Part shown: positions 18,361-27,194 of the stretch, piece after piece
Numbering within the stretch: position 1 is the first letter of the stretch
Layout of the letters: every line of letters starts with the position of its first letter
Assembly (NCBI GenBank): GCA_020161455.1
Contig: JAIUNZ010000008.1
Coordinates: forward strand, 99,960 to 163,959
Direction of reading: 5' to 3'
DNA length: 64,000 nt
Source: Bacteroidota bacterium
GTDB lineage: Bacteria; Bacteroidota; Bacteroidia; Flavobacteriales; Flavobacteriaceae
Notes under the pieces: generated by a model
What the model was told of the DNA's origin: nothing
The model's input: only the letters and a program-made list of their open reading frames with translations
The model's database searches: none
Position numbers and translations under genes: made by a program

Positions 18361-19266
18361 CTACGAATTATTTTGATTGGTTAATGCTAAAAATTGATTT
18401 TCCAAGCTTAGTTTTCTTTTTACTAAATGATTGAGATATATTCCTTTTTCAACCAAAAATCGATTTAAAGTCGAAGCTTCTAATTCTTGGTTAAAATAAA
18501 CTTCAATTTTTCCATCAACTTCAGAAATCGTATCTACAGTAAAGTTGTTTTTTAATAAATCAATGATGAGGTTATTATTATCCGATTGCAACTCAAAATA
18601 GTTGCTTTTTGAAGTCATTTCATCCACTTTTCCGTTGTATAAAATTTCGCCAAAACGCAAAACTAAAACATGACTACATACTTTTTCAACTTCGTCTAGT
18701 AAGTGCGAAGCTAATAATATTGTTGTTCCTTGTGAAGCAATAAATCGAATAATATCACGAACTTGAATGATTCCTTGTGGATCTAACCCATTGGTTGGCT
18801 CATCAAGAATTAATATTTCTGGATCATTTAATAGTGCCGAAGCGATTGCCAATCGTTGTTTCATCCCTAAGGAATAGGTTTTAAATTTGCTGTCTTTTCT
18901 ATCGGTTAGCCCAACAATTTCTAATTTTTCATCTATTTTTGAGTAGCTTATTCCTTTTATTTTACAAACCAATTCTAAGTTTTCTTTGGCGGTCATATAG
19001 GGATAAAAATTAGGTCTTTCGATTATAGCCCCTACTTTTTTTAGTGCTTGATGCGTTTCTTGTGTTCCGCCAAACCATGAATATTCGCCAGAGGTCTTGT
19101 TGACTACATTCAAAACGATGCCGAGTGTTGTAGATTTTCCAGAACCATTTGGACCAAGTATGCCATAGACATTTCCTTTGTGAATATCTAATGAAACATT
19201 GTTAACAGCATGTACTTTACCATACCGTTTGTGAAGATTTTTGATAGAAAGAATTGCGGTTTTCAA
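18361..19266 (-). CDS. ABC transporter ATP-binding protein
   Basis: A 301-residue ATPase with the complete set of motifs: Walker A GPNGSGKSTT, signature YSLGMKQRLAIA, Walker B ILILDEPTNGLD, and the switch histidine in LLASHLLDEVEK. The C-terminal ~80 residues form the accessory domain usual in CcmA/BcrA-like ATPases. It is paired with the permease directly downstream. The start at MKTAILSIKNLHKRYGKV fits the family. Confidence 0.92.
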   Translation of the reverse strand: MKTAILSIKNLHKRYGKVHAVNNVSLDIHKGNVYGILGPNGSGKSTTLGIVLNVVNKTSGEYSWFGGTQETHQALKKVGAIIERPNFYPYMTAKENLELVCKIKGISYSKIDEKLEIVGLTDRKDSKFKTYSLGMKQRLAIASALLNDPEILILDEPTNGLDPQGIIQVRDIIRFIASQGTTILLASHLLDEVEKVCSHVLVLRFGEILYNGKVDEMTSKSNYFELQSDNNNLIIDLLKNNFTVDTISEVDGKIEVYFNQELEASTLNRFLVEKGIYLNHLVKRKLSLENQFLALTNQNNS

Positions 19267-19314
19267 GTGAGGTTGATTAAAGGTTTCTCTTAGGACGAAT
19301 GAAACCTATAAATG

Positions 19315-19581
19315 TTACTGCTTATTTCTTGAAAAATAAAAGTGAGATAGAAATTCTCTTTTTAGATGCAAATAGGAAAGTGTTTTATTGATGTCTTTTA
19401 ATTCAGTGGTCAATGCTGTTTTTTTGCCTTTGATATCATTGGTCGCTTGCAATTTACAATGTGAACATTCAAATTCTTTGAAATGATTGTTTACTTTTTT
19501 TATTTCAACATAATGATGTCCAAACAAAATGCAAATCAAATTTTTGGAAACAATTTTATCGGCTAAGTAGTTGGTTTTCAT
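19315..19581 (-). CDS. Small protein with a possible zinc knuckle
   Basis: An 88-residue protein. The segment LICILFGHHYVEIKK followed by ECSHCKLQA has a His-His and a CxxC in the spacing seen in small prophage-type zinc proteins (DUF1660-like, by eye). The C-terminal half is helical and basic. It is upstream of the ABC ATPase gene with a 48-nt gap. That gap contains a 7-bp hairpin (19281-19287 with 19301-19307) but no T tract, so cotranscription is possible. Function unknown. Confidence 0.6.
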   Translation of the reverse strand: MKTNYLADKIVSKNLICILFGHHYVEIKKVNNHFKEFECSHCKLQATNDIKGKKTALTTELKDINKTLSYLHLKREFLSHFYFSRNKQ

Positions 19582-19695
19582 CTTTATTAGCTTTTAGTTT
19601 ACAACAATAAATTTAATTAAAAAACATTGATAACATAAAATAATCGATAAAAAACACTTTTTTAAGCTATTATTGGTTATTTATCTTACTTAAAA

Positions 19696-21534
19696 TCATC
19701 TAAAATCTACAATGGTTGGTTGCCCAATGGTATAATCTGGAATGTTAAAATCATCGTTTTTTAAAGTGTTGGTTTTGAATACATTTGAATCCTCAAAAGG
19801 AATTGAAGGATAATATGAAAAGGAAACCTGAAAACGATTAAAGACTAAATAGTCGTTATTTATTAAAACTCCAAGTGTAAATTTTGAATACAATTTATTA
19901 TTTAAAAAACTATCATGTGAGTCACCCAATAAGCCAAAAGAGGTATTAATAAAAGGACTAAAGTGAAAACCTTTCCAATTACCAGGTGCATACGTTTGGG
20001 TTTGAAAAACAACGGATAATTTTTTAGTTCCGTTAAATAATGGGTTGGTAAAACCATCAAAACCATTTAAACTATTTAACGAAATTCTATCTTTAATACT
20101 GTTCTCTCTATTAATTCCAACAACTAAAGATGGTTTTATAAATTGTCTGATTCTCCAATTTCCTAACGACAATAAACTGGTAAAATAGTTTGCTTCAATT
20201 TTTAAAGTAGTTTCTTGAGTTTTAGTATCATTAAAAAAGCTTCCCAATTCAATATTTGTACTTAAATATCCAAAAGGATAATAATGACCGTACGAAAATC
20301 GACCACCATAATAATTCCTTCTTGTATTGTTTTTATTTTGAAATCCTGCCGTAATTGAATAGACTTTTCCGAAAGGTACATCTTCAATAATATCAAAATT
20401 AAAGAGGTATTTATCTTGGATAAACTTTCGAGTGGTTATCCCAAAACTAATTAAGTATAGTTCTTCACCACTCAAAAACTGACTTGGGTCAATCATAATA
20501 GAAGCATTTCGAATATAATTTACTTTTTTATACCCAATTGTTGTTACAAAGTTGGTACTTCTAAAATCTATTGACTTTCCTTTAAACAGTTTTGAGGCAT
20601 TTCCAAGCCAAAAACTTTTGGTTTCATTTTCAAAAATAATAGTTTCAAATTCGGGAAGAATTGTAGGTAATGAATCAGTGTATTTTTGGGTTTCATAGGA
20701 AACACCACCTGCATATTTGGTTATTGGAGAGAAAAAAGTTCGTTCTACAATTACCCTTTTTGATACGTCATTATTAAAAGAACTACTATAAGAAAATGAA
20801 GCGTCAATGAAAGTATTCTTAATATTGTTGAATGAATATTTTCCGCTATAAGAATTCTTATTGTCGCTAAATTGTTTGCCAAAATCATTTTCAAATTCTT
20901 GACCTAATCCAAAAAAGTTTCGTTCGGTAAGTTCAAGATTCATTCTACTTCCTGAAATAGCACCATTTGGAATTAAACTCCAAGTGTCTAAAACCCTTAC
21001 TGAAACATCTATTGAATCTACATTGTTTTCTATTGGAATTGTTTTAATAAGTACACTTCTAACAAAGCGTTGTCTTCTTAATAAACGTTCGGATTCTTTA
21101 ATTAGCAAAGAATCTAAAGGCTGGTTTTTTTTGAAAAGTAAATTATTTCTAATCGTCCATTTTTTAGATTTGATGTGAATTTTATTGCCAAATATTTCAA
21201 ATGAATTGTGAGGTTCTCTATTTTCATCTTCGTCGGAATAACCAAATGGATCAAGTGATACGATGTCTATATTTCTAATAATTTTCCCTTCACTTTTACC
21301 GATTTTTTCATCTATTTTATCTCTTAGATTGTTGTTTGAAGGTTTGCTTCTCTGTGTTGAACTAAATATTAATTTATGGAGAAACTTTCTAAAATTACTT
21401 TTATTAGAATACTTTTCGATTTTTTGATACATTACTTTGGTTGAATCCACCGCTTTCGTTTTTGTTGTCTGCGAATGCCCGTTTTGAAAAACAAAAAGAA
21501 AAAAGAGTAAACATAATAGCAGTTTAGGATTCAT
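19696..21534 (-). CDS. Outer membrane POTRA/beta-barrel protein
   Basis: About 612 residues. A signal peptide (MNPKLLLCLLFFLFVFQNG, cut after HSQ) is followed by a periplasmic part with a POTRA-like segment at about 90-185 (IIRNIDIVSLDPFG, LLKESERLLRRQRFVR region, VDVSVRVLDTW). The remainder is a long beta-barrel of alternating aromatic strands. This layout resembles the TamA/BamA surface-antigen superfamily, but with a single POTRA-like unit it is not BamA itself. Substrate unknown. The ATG at 21534 is preferred to an in-frame TTG two codons earlier. Nothing is seen in the ~110-bp gap to the next gene. Confidence 0.75.
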   Translation of the reverse strand: MNPKLLLCLLFFLFVFQNGHSQTTKTKAVDSTKVMYQKIEKYSNKSNFRKFLHKLIFSSTQRSKPSNNNLRDKIDEKIGKSEGKIIRNIDIVSLDPFGYSDEDENREPHNSFEIFGNKIHIKSKKWTIRNNLLFKKNQPLDSLLIKESERLLRRQRFVRSVLIKTIPIENNVDSIDVSVRVLDTWSLIPNGAISGSRMNLELTERNFFGLGQEFENDFGKQFSDNKNSYSGKYSFNNIKNTFIDASFSYSSSFNNDVSKRVIVERTFFSPITKYAGGVSYETQKYTDSLPTILPEFETIIFENETKSFWLGNASKLFKGKSIDFRSTNFVTTIGYKKVNYIRNASIMIDPSQFLSGEELYLISFGITTRKFIQDKYLFNFDIIEDVPFGKVYSITAGFQNKNNTRRNYYGGRFSYGHYYPFGYLSTNIELGSFFNDTKTQETTLKIEANYFTSLLSLGNWRIRQFIKPSLVVGINRENSIKDRISLNSLNGFDGFTNPLFNGTKKLSVVFQTQTYAPGNWKGFHFSPFINTSFGLLGDSHDSFLNNKLYSKFTLGVLINNDYLVFNRFQVSFSYYPSIPFEDSNVFKTNTLKNDDFNIPDYTIGQPTIVDFR

Positions 21535-21556
21535 ATACAAAAGCTAAAACTATAAA

Positions 21557-23053
21557 TTAGGTTAAATATACCGAAATCGTTAACATTACAATCGAGAATA
21601 AAAAGAGTATAAAAACTAATGGCAATACAAATTTTAACCATTTGTCGTAACCTACCTTAACAATGGCTAATGAAGCAAGAATCAAACCAGTAGGACTTAT
21701 GAATGAAAATAATCCCATGCCGTATTGATAACAATCTACTACTGTTTCTCTTCCAATGCCAACAGTATCGGCGAGTGGCGACATAATTGGCATAGTTAAA
21801 ACGGCCATTCCTGATGATGATGGAATGAAGAACGACAAACCACCATAAATTACAAAAAGGACATTGGCAAACAATCCTTTGTTCATTCCTTCGGTGATGT
21901 GACTTGCATAATATAACATCGTATCGCTTATCATTCCGTCGTCCATTATTACCGTAATTCCTCTTGCAATTCCAATGATAATGGCAACACTTAGTAACTC
22001 GCCGGCACCTTTTACAAAGGTTTCTATGAATTTTGCTTCTTTGATTCGGGCAACAAATCCTATGAGAATCGAACCTACAAAAAAGACAGTTGTCATTTCA
22101 AGGAACCACCATTCTAATTTGGCTACACCATAAATCATTACTACAAAACACAAAAGGAAAATAAACAGAATTACTCTCAATCTTGTAGTTAATTGAAGGT
22201 TTGATTCGGTATTGTTTTTGAAAAGATTTTCAATTTCTTCTTTTTGGTCATAAATAATGGATTGACTGGCATCATTTTTCACTTTCTTGGCATAACGCAT
22301 GATATAAATAATGCAAATTAATGTGCCTAAAACATAGGCTACAAAACGAGTGTTTAATCCAGAAGTCCAATTTATTCCTGCAGCGTTTGAAGCAATGATG
22401 GCGCTAAAAGGATTGGTAGTTGAACACATTGTTCCAATACACGAACCAACATAAATGGAAGCTAACGCTACCATTGCGTCATATTTTGCGGCTAAGAAAA
22501 CTGGAATTAAAATTGGATAGAAAGCAATAGTTTCTTCAGCAAGACCAAAGGTTGTTCCGCCAACAGAAATTAATGCGGTAACGAGAATAATTAGTATGTA
22601 TTCTTTTCCTTTTAGCTTGATGGCCAGCCATGAAATTCCTGCGTCAAATGCTCCTGTTTCGTTCATTAATCCGATTAATCCACCAATAAAAAGAACTAGA
22701 AAAATAATATCAGCTCCAGCAATAATTCCTTTAATAGGCGATTTTACTAAATCAAAAAAACCTTGTGGTTTGGCATCAACTTCTTCATAGGTGTTTGGTA
22801 TGTTTATGGGTTTCCAAATATCGCCCGAGGTGAATTTTTCTATTGGAATTTTTATGCCTAAACTATCTAAAGTTTTGGTAGTTCCAGCTACAGTTTTTGA
22901 AGCTTCACCGTTTTTGATGTTAAACATTTTGGTTTCTTTGTCATACGAAAGTTGGTTGTATTTTCCAGCGGGAACAACCCAAGTAAGTAGGGTGACCATT
23001 GCCGCAATTAGTAATAAAATGGTTTGTGCTGACGGGAATTTTATTTTTTTCAT
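21557..23053 (-). CDS. YfcC-family carboxylate/amino-acid carrier
   Basis: A 498-residue inner-membrane protein with about 11-12 hydrophobic segments. The start MKKIKFPSAQTILLLIAAMV with TWVVPAGKY is diagnostic of the YfcC family (C4-dicarboxylate anaerobic carrier-like, ion-transporter superfamily). The repeated motifs VGGTTFGLAEETIAFYPI and FFIPSSSGMAVLTMPIM match the two pseudo-symmetric halves with re-entrant loops. A 21-codon upstream extension is rejected because the family begins at this Met. Substrate is not determinable; relatives move dicarboxylates, arginine/ornithine or peptides. Confidence 0.9.
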   Translation of the reverse strand: MKKIKFPSAQTILLLIAAMVTLLTWVVPAGKYNQLSYDKETKMFNIKNGEASKTVAGTTKTLDSLGIKIPIEKFTSGDIWKPINIPNTYEEVDAKPQGFFDLVKSPIKGIIAGADIIFLVLFIGGLIGLMNETGAFDAGISWLAIKLKGKEYILIILVTALISVGGTTFGLAEETIAFYPILIPVFLAAKYDAMVALASIYVGSCIGTMCSTTNPFSAIIASNAAGINWTSGLNTRFVAYVLGTLICIIYIMRYAKKVKNDASQSIIYDQKEEIENLFKNNTESNLQLTTRLRVILFIFLLCFVVMIYGVAKLEWWFLEMTTVFFVGSILIGFVARIKEAKFIETFVKGAGELLSVAIIIGIARGITVIMDDGMISDTMLYYASHITEGMNKGLFANVLFVIYGGLSFFIPSSSGMAVLTMPIMSPLADTVGIGRETVVDCYQYGMGLFSFISPTGLILASLAIVKVGYDKWLKFVLPLVFILFLFSIVMLTISVYLT

Positions 23054-23102
23054 TGAAACAGAAATATAAAATGCCAAGTTAAACAATTTAATGAAATGAA
23101 AT

Positions 23103-23137
23103 AAAAAAAACCTCAAAAGTGTTTTTTTGAGGTTTGA
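23103..23137 (-). terminator. Terminator after the nucleoid-associated protein gene
   Basis: Minus strand stem AAACCTCAAAA with TTTTGAGGTTT and a run of T, 20 nt after the stop codon of the gene at 23158. It separates that gene from the YfcC-family gene. Confidence 0.85.
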
Positions 23138-23157
23138 ATATATTCTAAAAAGTTGCT

Positions 23158-24216
23158 TTAACTTTTCTGTTCTTTGTTGAAATAGACTAAGTAATAGTAC
23201 ATTTGTTTTTCTTCATCCCAACCTTTTTCTACAAACTTTTCGGCACTTTCAGGATTGATGAAATCCAGTTTTATTTGAATATTGGTGTCTAAATTGATAA
23301 CGTTTTTTATTGATTTTCGTGCATCTGAAACGGCAGCATTGGCAATCGGGAAATTCGTTACATCTTCAATACTATACTTTTCGCCTTTATCAACTTTATA
23401 GTTTTTGAACTCGGGAATCAAATCAGGATTGTTTACTACTTCGTTAAGGAATTTGCTTTCTTCAAACTCATCGTTCTTAGCAAAAAAGTTTACCGAACGG
23501 TTCATAAACATTACTTCTTCTTTTTTATCTTCGGCAGGAAGCACCACGTCTTTGGCAAATCCTTGACAAAATTTTAAATACTTTTTAGTGAAGAAATTTT
23601 CATCTTGAAAAGCATCTACCGAAAGGAAATGTTCCAGCCAATAACGAGCATCATAACGATTGCTGTCAACAGTCAAAATCTTATAACCTTCTTCTTTTTT
23701 GTAGTTGAAAATCAAACAACCTTTGTCTTGTTTGTTCAAACTTATTCCTTGTTGAAGAATCATTTCAAGTGTAGTTCCTTTTTCTTCAAACTGCATAAAA
23801 TCAGTTTTGATTTCGCTTTTGAAAACACCAATGGCATCTACCACATTATTGTCAATAGAAATGTTAGTGATATAAGCAACATAGACTTCACCATTCTTGA
23901 TGTGTGGATGGTTGGATTGTTCAAAAAGATGTGATGTTATCTTTTTTGAAATGGAATGCACGTCACTTGGGTTGGTGAAAACTTCCGTTGCCAAATTGTA
24001 CATTTCGTTATAATCTAAATCTACATCGTGTGCAAACTGGAAATAGTTTTCTTCTTTTTCTCTAAATGGTTTGAAAAAATATTCTTTTAATAATGGAACG
24101 ATTTCGTCATTCAAGTTATACGGTTGTTCCGAAAGGAAAATTGCTTCGTTTCTGCTTTTGTTCCCAACTCGGTGTATGGACAAACTCTCGATATGAGCGT
24201 TGAAAAGATTTATCAT
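23158..24216 (-). CDS. 37-kDa nucleoid-associated protein (NdpA/YejK family)
   Basis: A 352-residue soluble protein of the NA37/YejK family, known as nucleoid-associated proteins of uncertain role. Family features are the start IESLSIHRVGNKSRNE, a conserved central region (GVFKSEIKTDFMQFEE, then DKGCLIFNY), and the C-terminal VKLDFINPESAEKF-like segment (here IKLDFINPESAEKFVEKGW). No DNA-binding motif is obvious by eye. Immediately upstream of the start codon lie three 20-bp repeats of the neighbouring inverted-repeat cassette, so its 5' region was reshaped by that element. Confidence 0.85.
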   Translation of the reverse strand: MINLFNAHIESLSIHRVGNKSRNEAIFLSEQPYNLNDEIVPLLKEYFFKPFREKEENYFQFAHDVDLDYNEMYNLATEVFTNPSDVHSISKKITSHLFEQSNHPHIKNGEVYVAYITNISIDNNVVDAIGVFKSEIKTDFMQFEEKGTTLEMILQQGISLNKQDKGCLIFNYKKEEGYKILTVDSNRYDARYWLEHFLSVDAFQDENFFTKKYLKFCQGFAKDVVLPAEDKKEEVMFMNRSVNFFAKNDEFEESKFLNEVVNNPDLIPEFKNYKVDKGEKYSIEDVTNFPIANAAVSDARKSIKNVINLDTNIQIKLDFINPESAEKFVEKGWDEEKQMYYYLVYFNKEQKS

Positions 24217-24225
24217 TTTTTAAAA

Positions 24226-24721
24226 TGGTTTAAAGTTGTTTAATTTGGTTTAAGGTTGTTTAATTTGGTTTAAAGTTGTTTAAGATTTGATGAATTTAGT
24301 TCCTTTGAAATCATTTTTACTTAGGTAAACCATAAAATTATGAATTTTAATATTCAGTTTTTCGTAGTCTAGTTTTAAAATATCTAATGTTTTTTCATCT
24401 ATATAATCATTGTCAAAAACTCTGTATAATTGTAATCGTGTTTCGCCTGCTGAACCTTTAGCGATTGAAAGAAAATTATTGAATTCAGCATTTCCGCTTC
24501 GTTCAAATCCTTCGGCTATATTGTCCATTACAGAACCTGAAGAAGCTTTTATTTGGTCTCTTAATCTAAAATCGGTTTTTAAATCAGTTGTTTTAGAAAT
24601 TTTAATTATTTCTTGACTAAGTCTTCTAGCTTCTATCCAAATATCTAATTCTTCAAATCTTTTAATAGTAGCCATGATAACAATTTTAAACTATTTTACA
24701 CCAAATTAAACAACTTTAAAC
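24226..24721. mobile_element. Inverted-repeat-bounded cassette carrying a four-helix-bundle gene
   Basis: Left arm 24226-24285 is three tandem 20-bp units built on GTTTAAAGTT and GTTTAATTTG, a 10-bp internal period. Right arm 24676-24721 holds the same units on the opposite strand, degrading towards the gene. GTTTAAAGTTGTTTAATTTG plus the next two bases form a 22-bp perfect inverted repeat (24228-24249 with 24700-24721). The four-helix-bundle gene fills the space between the arms: its ATG abuts the right arm and its stop lies inside the left arm. No transposase is present and no target duplication was found. Calling it mobile is inference from this layout. Confidence 0.6.
24280..24675 (-). 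CDS. Four helix bundle protein (23S rRNA intervening-sequence / bAvd-like family)
   Basis: A 131-residue helical protein with the family core DNIAEGFERSGNAEFNNFLS followed by IAKGSAGETRLQL. The family (TIGR02436-like) is known from proteins encoded inside 23S rRNA intervening sequences and is related by fold to the accessory protein of diversity-generating retroelements. Biochemical function is largely unknown. Here it stands alone between two genes on the same strand and is framed exactly by inverted repeats. No reverse transcriptase or variable repeat is visible nearby, so a diversity-generating retroelement is not supported. Confidence 0.9.
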   Translation of the reverse strand: MATIKRFEELDIWIEARRLSQEIIKISKTTDLKTDFRLRDQIKASSGSVMDNIAEGFERSGNAEFNNFLSIAKGSAGETRLQLYRVFDNDYIDEKTLDILKLDYEKLNIKIHNFMVYLSKNDFKGTKFIKS

Positions 24722-24728
24722 GATATAT

Positions 24729-25268
24729 TTAATTCCAATTTTCCTCGAATCCATAGTCTTCAAAACTATCGTCGCTACCAAAGGCATCTAGGTCGTCTTC
24801 GTCTATGTCATCTTCAAATTCGGAATAGTAATCGTCTTGATTTTCGGCTTCAAATTGTTTTTCGATGGCTTCTGCTGGCAGTTCGCCGTGAGAGAATAAT
24901 AAGGCTGGATAGGTTTCTCCAATTACGGGTTCTTCAACGGCAGCTAGTTCTACTAAGAATGTCCACATGTTGATGAAATCATATACATAGATGATTTTGG
25001 TTTGTTCTAAATTCAACACATCATTTAGTGTATAATCTGCCATTGTTTTTTGTTCACCAAGTACATCGCCTGAGTCAAACATTGGAATTTCATCTTCTTG
25101 ATTCCAAGTGTCGTCACAAGTATAGAACGATGCTACTTCCATACCGTCGAAACCAAAAGCGTTAACGATGGCGTTGTGCAAATCTTCTAAAGTGTCTTCT
25201 TGATGAATGGCTATATCTCTAAAAACATCGTCTTCGGCATCAAGAATAGCTCGGAACTTATAAATCAT
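24729..25268 (-). CDS. Plasmid pRiA4b ORF-3-like protein
   Basis: A 179-residue acidic protein. It begins MIYKFRAILDAEDDVFRDIA and contains LEDLHNAIVNAFGFDGMEVASF-type sequence, characteristic of the pRiA4b ORF-3 / IS1096 passenger TnpR-like family. The last ~40 residues are almost entirely acidic or aromatic (Asp/Glu/Tyr). The molecular role of the family is not established. The right arm of the four-helix-bundle cassette begins only 7 nt beyond its stop codon. Confidence 0.85.
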   Translation of the reverse strand: MIYKFRAILDAEDDVFRDIAIHQEDTLEDLHNAIVNAFGFDGMEVASFYTCDDTWNQEDEIPMFDSGDVLGEQKTMADYTLNDVLNLEQTKIIYVYDFINMWTFLVELAAVEEPVIGETYPALLFSHGELPAEAIEKQFEAENQDDYYSEFEDDIDEDDLDAFGSDDSFEDYGFEENWN

Positions 25269-25349
25269 AATCGTAATTTTTTTGAGCTAACAAAGGTAAA
25301 ATATTAATCTCAAAATGAAATTACGAAAATGGATTTGTTGAAAAGTATT

Positions 25350-25378
25350 AAAAAAAAAAAACCTAGCCGAAACTAGGT
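25350..25378 (-). terminator. Terminator of the small secreted protein gene
   Basis: Stem ACCTAG with CTAGGT around a 6-nt loop (25361-25378), followed on the minus strand by about 12 T. It is 8 nt after the stop codon of the gene at 25386. Confidence 0.85.
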
Positions 25379-25385
25379 AAAATTT

Positions 25386-25775
25386 TTATTCTGTTTTGAT
25401 TGAATTTATCAAGATGTTGAGCGTTTCGCCAAATGGTTTCATTTTAGCATAAACATCTTGTTTTGAACCTTTGTTTTGTGCTACTTCGTCTAAAGCAGCT
25501 GCTTCTGATTTTAATTTTCCAACCATTTCTGTTATTGCTGGAGTAACTAATTCTGCAGGAATACTTTTTGTATCAAGTTTTTCGGAATACTTTTTTAATA
25601 AAGTGGTGTATTGTTCTATTACTTCAAAGTTTCCTTCGTTAGCTACATAGGCTACTTTAGTATATATTTGGTTTACAGTATTTAAATCTTCCCATTTATC
25701 AAGGATTTTTTGAGCATTCATTTGAGAAAAACTCGTAAGGACTAATAGAATTACTATTGATTTTATTGTTTTCAT
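25386..25775 (-). CDS. Small secreted helical protein
   Basis: 129 residues from the ATG at 25775. It has a clean signal peptide (MKTIKSIVILLVLTSFSQ, cut near MNAQ) followed by a helical, Lys/Glu-rich domain with no cysteines and no recognised motif. An in-frame upstream start would add ten polar residues before the signal peptide and is not preferred. Single-gene transcript with its own terminator. Function unknown. Confidence 0.75.
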   Translation of the reverse strand: MKTIKSIVILLVLTSFSQMNAQKILDKWEDLNTVNQIYTKVAYVANEGNFEVIEQYTTLLKKYSEKLDTKSIPAELVTPAITEMVGKLKSEAAALDEVAQNKGSKQDVYAKMKPFGETLNILINSIKTE

Positions 25776-25880
25776 AATTATTTTTTTAATGGTTTCTTTA
25801 TGCAATACTACTAAATATTTTTGAAAAATTTAGCATTGTGTTTTTGTTTTTTAGTTAAAACTTTTAGAATAGACTTCTAA

Positions 25881-26696
25881 TTATTCTTTATTGCCCAAAG
25901 TCCAAACTAGTGCTTTTTCTTTTGTGGCTCTAAAAATAGTTGAATGTTTTTCGTTGGGTTCGTCAGAGTAGGTCCAAGTTATGTTGGATGGTGCTTTAGA
26001 ATCGAACGTTTTTGCCAACTTGGTAGTAAATTGCGAAATGTCTTCGGCACCAGAACCGGCAAACCAAACTTTTGTGTTTTTAGTAGTAAAGTTTTGTAAA
26101 TATTTTGCTCCATCACGTTCTAATTCATGATTGTTCCACCAAATGGATGGATCGAAAGCGATGTAGAAATCAAAGGTTTCAGTTTTTTTGAAAAAAGTTT
26201 CCATTACAAATAATCCTGCCAATGATTCGCCGATGATGCCTTTTTGATTGGTTGTTCGGTATCTTTTATTGATTTCGGGCATTAATTCGTCGGTAATGAA
26301 ATCTCTAAATTTATCGGCACCACCAATTATTGGTGCTACTTCTTTGTCTTTTTCTACCATCGTAAAAGGTGTTAAATCTCTGCGTCGTTCAGTATTTTCG
26401 ATGCCAACGAGCATCATTGGTGGTATGCTTTTGTTTTTAATTAGTTTTGCTAAAGTGTTGGCTATATGTGGAAAATCTTCTTTCAAACCGCCGTCGGGCA
26501 TGTATAAAACAGGAATAGAGTCGGTACTTTCGGCATACATTGGTGGTGTCCAAACGTTAATTGTTCTTTTTTCGCCTACTTTTTTTGACTGTATGGTAAA
26601 TTCGTCATGTTTTGGGATAGGATCGTTATTTTGTTGTTTATTGGCACAACTGGTTAAAGTCATGATAACTATTAAAAAACAGATAGTTTTTTTCAT
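25881..26696 (-). CDS. Esterase-family lipoprotein (alpha/beta hydrolase)
   Basis: 271 residues. The signal peptide ends in a lipobox (IMTLTSC), so the protein is probably membrane-anchored. The fold is that of the esterase D / enterochelin-esterase family (PF00756). The nucleophile Ser is in GESLAG, with the preceding strand GIIGES. A late His in EKHSTIF is the likely catalytic base, and the family segment ELMPEINKRYRT is present. Relatives cleave siderophore esters, feruloyl esters or thioesters, so the substrate is not assigned. Flanked by unrelated small genes. Confidence 0.85.
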   Translation of the reverse strand: MKKTICFLIVIMTLTSCANKQQNNDPIPKHDEFTIQSKKVGEKRTINVWTPPMYAESTDSIPVLYMPDGGLKEDFPHIANTLAKLIKNKSIPPMMLVGIENTERRRDLTPFTMVEKDKEVAPIIGGADKFRDFITDELMPEINKRYRTTNQKGIIGESLAGLFVMETFFKKTETFDFYIAFDPSIWWNNHELERDGAKYLQNFTTKNTKVWFAGSGAEDISQFTTKLAKTFDSKAPSNITWTYSDEPNEKHSTIFRATKEKALVWTLGNKE

Positions 26697-26777
26697 CCTC
26701 TATTAGGTTTGTTGATTTATAAAAAGTAAAATTAGCGCTATTTTGGATAAAAGTTTTATAGTAAAAAAATAAAAACA

Positions 26778-26984
26778 TTAGACGACCATTTTCAATACAA
26801 AAACAATTAATGCTGTAATTCCAAAGCTAATTAATAATAACAGTTTCCAGTAGTAAGTTCTTGAACCATACGATTTCCACATTTTTTCACCAATTTCGGT
26901 TTGATATTTTTTTAGAGTTACTTTTGATAATAGAAAAGTAGTCGTTATGAAAATAATAATTGAAACTAACCAAAATGCATTCAT
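26778..26984 (-). CDS. Small two-helix membrane protein
   Basis: 68 residues with two hydrophobic helices (about 4-21 and 46-67) around a short basic loop (KYQTEIGEKMWKSYGSRTYY). No family is recognised. The reading frame is supported by its membrane-protein composition and by the absence of any alternative gene in this stretch. Confidence 0.6.
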   Translation of the reverse strand: MNAFWLVSIIIFITTTFLLSKVTLKKYQTEIGEKMWKSYGSRTYYWKLLLLISFGITALIVFVLKMVV

Positions 26985-27112
26985 GACAATAGCTATTTAT
27001 TTTATGTTTTTTAATTTAAAAACTAAACTTCTAAGGTACGATTTTTTTTAATTCTATATTATTTTTTCAGATATTATTTTTTTAAAAGTTATCAATTTTC
27101 CATTAATATGTT

Positions 27113-27120
27113 TAGATTTG
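27113..27120 (+). promoter_or_regulatory. -7 element upstream of the DUF1508 gene
   Basis: TAGATTTG matches TAnnTTTG. It lies inside the 5' part of a longer possible reading frame and 75 nt before the ATG at 27195, which supports the shorter gene. No -33 TTG is seen. Confidence 0.35.
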
Positions 27121-27194
27121 AAAAATTGGAATGTAGTAAACTTTGGTGTTCAAAGTGTTTGTTTTACAGTGTTTTTAAAAAAAATAAATCTCTA

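Noticed and set aside
24280-24675. Diversity-generating retroelement (accessory Avd-like protein)
   Set aside because: No reverse transcriptase, template repeat or variable target gene in the surroundings.
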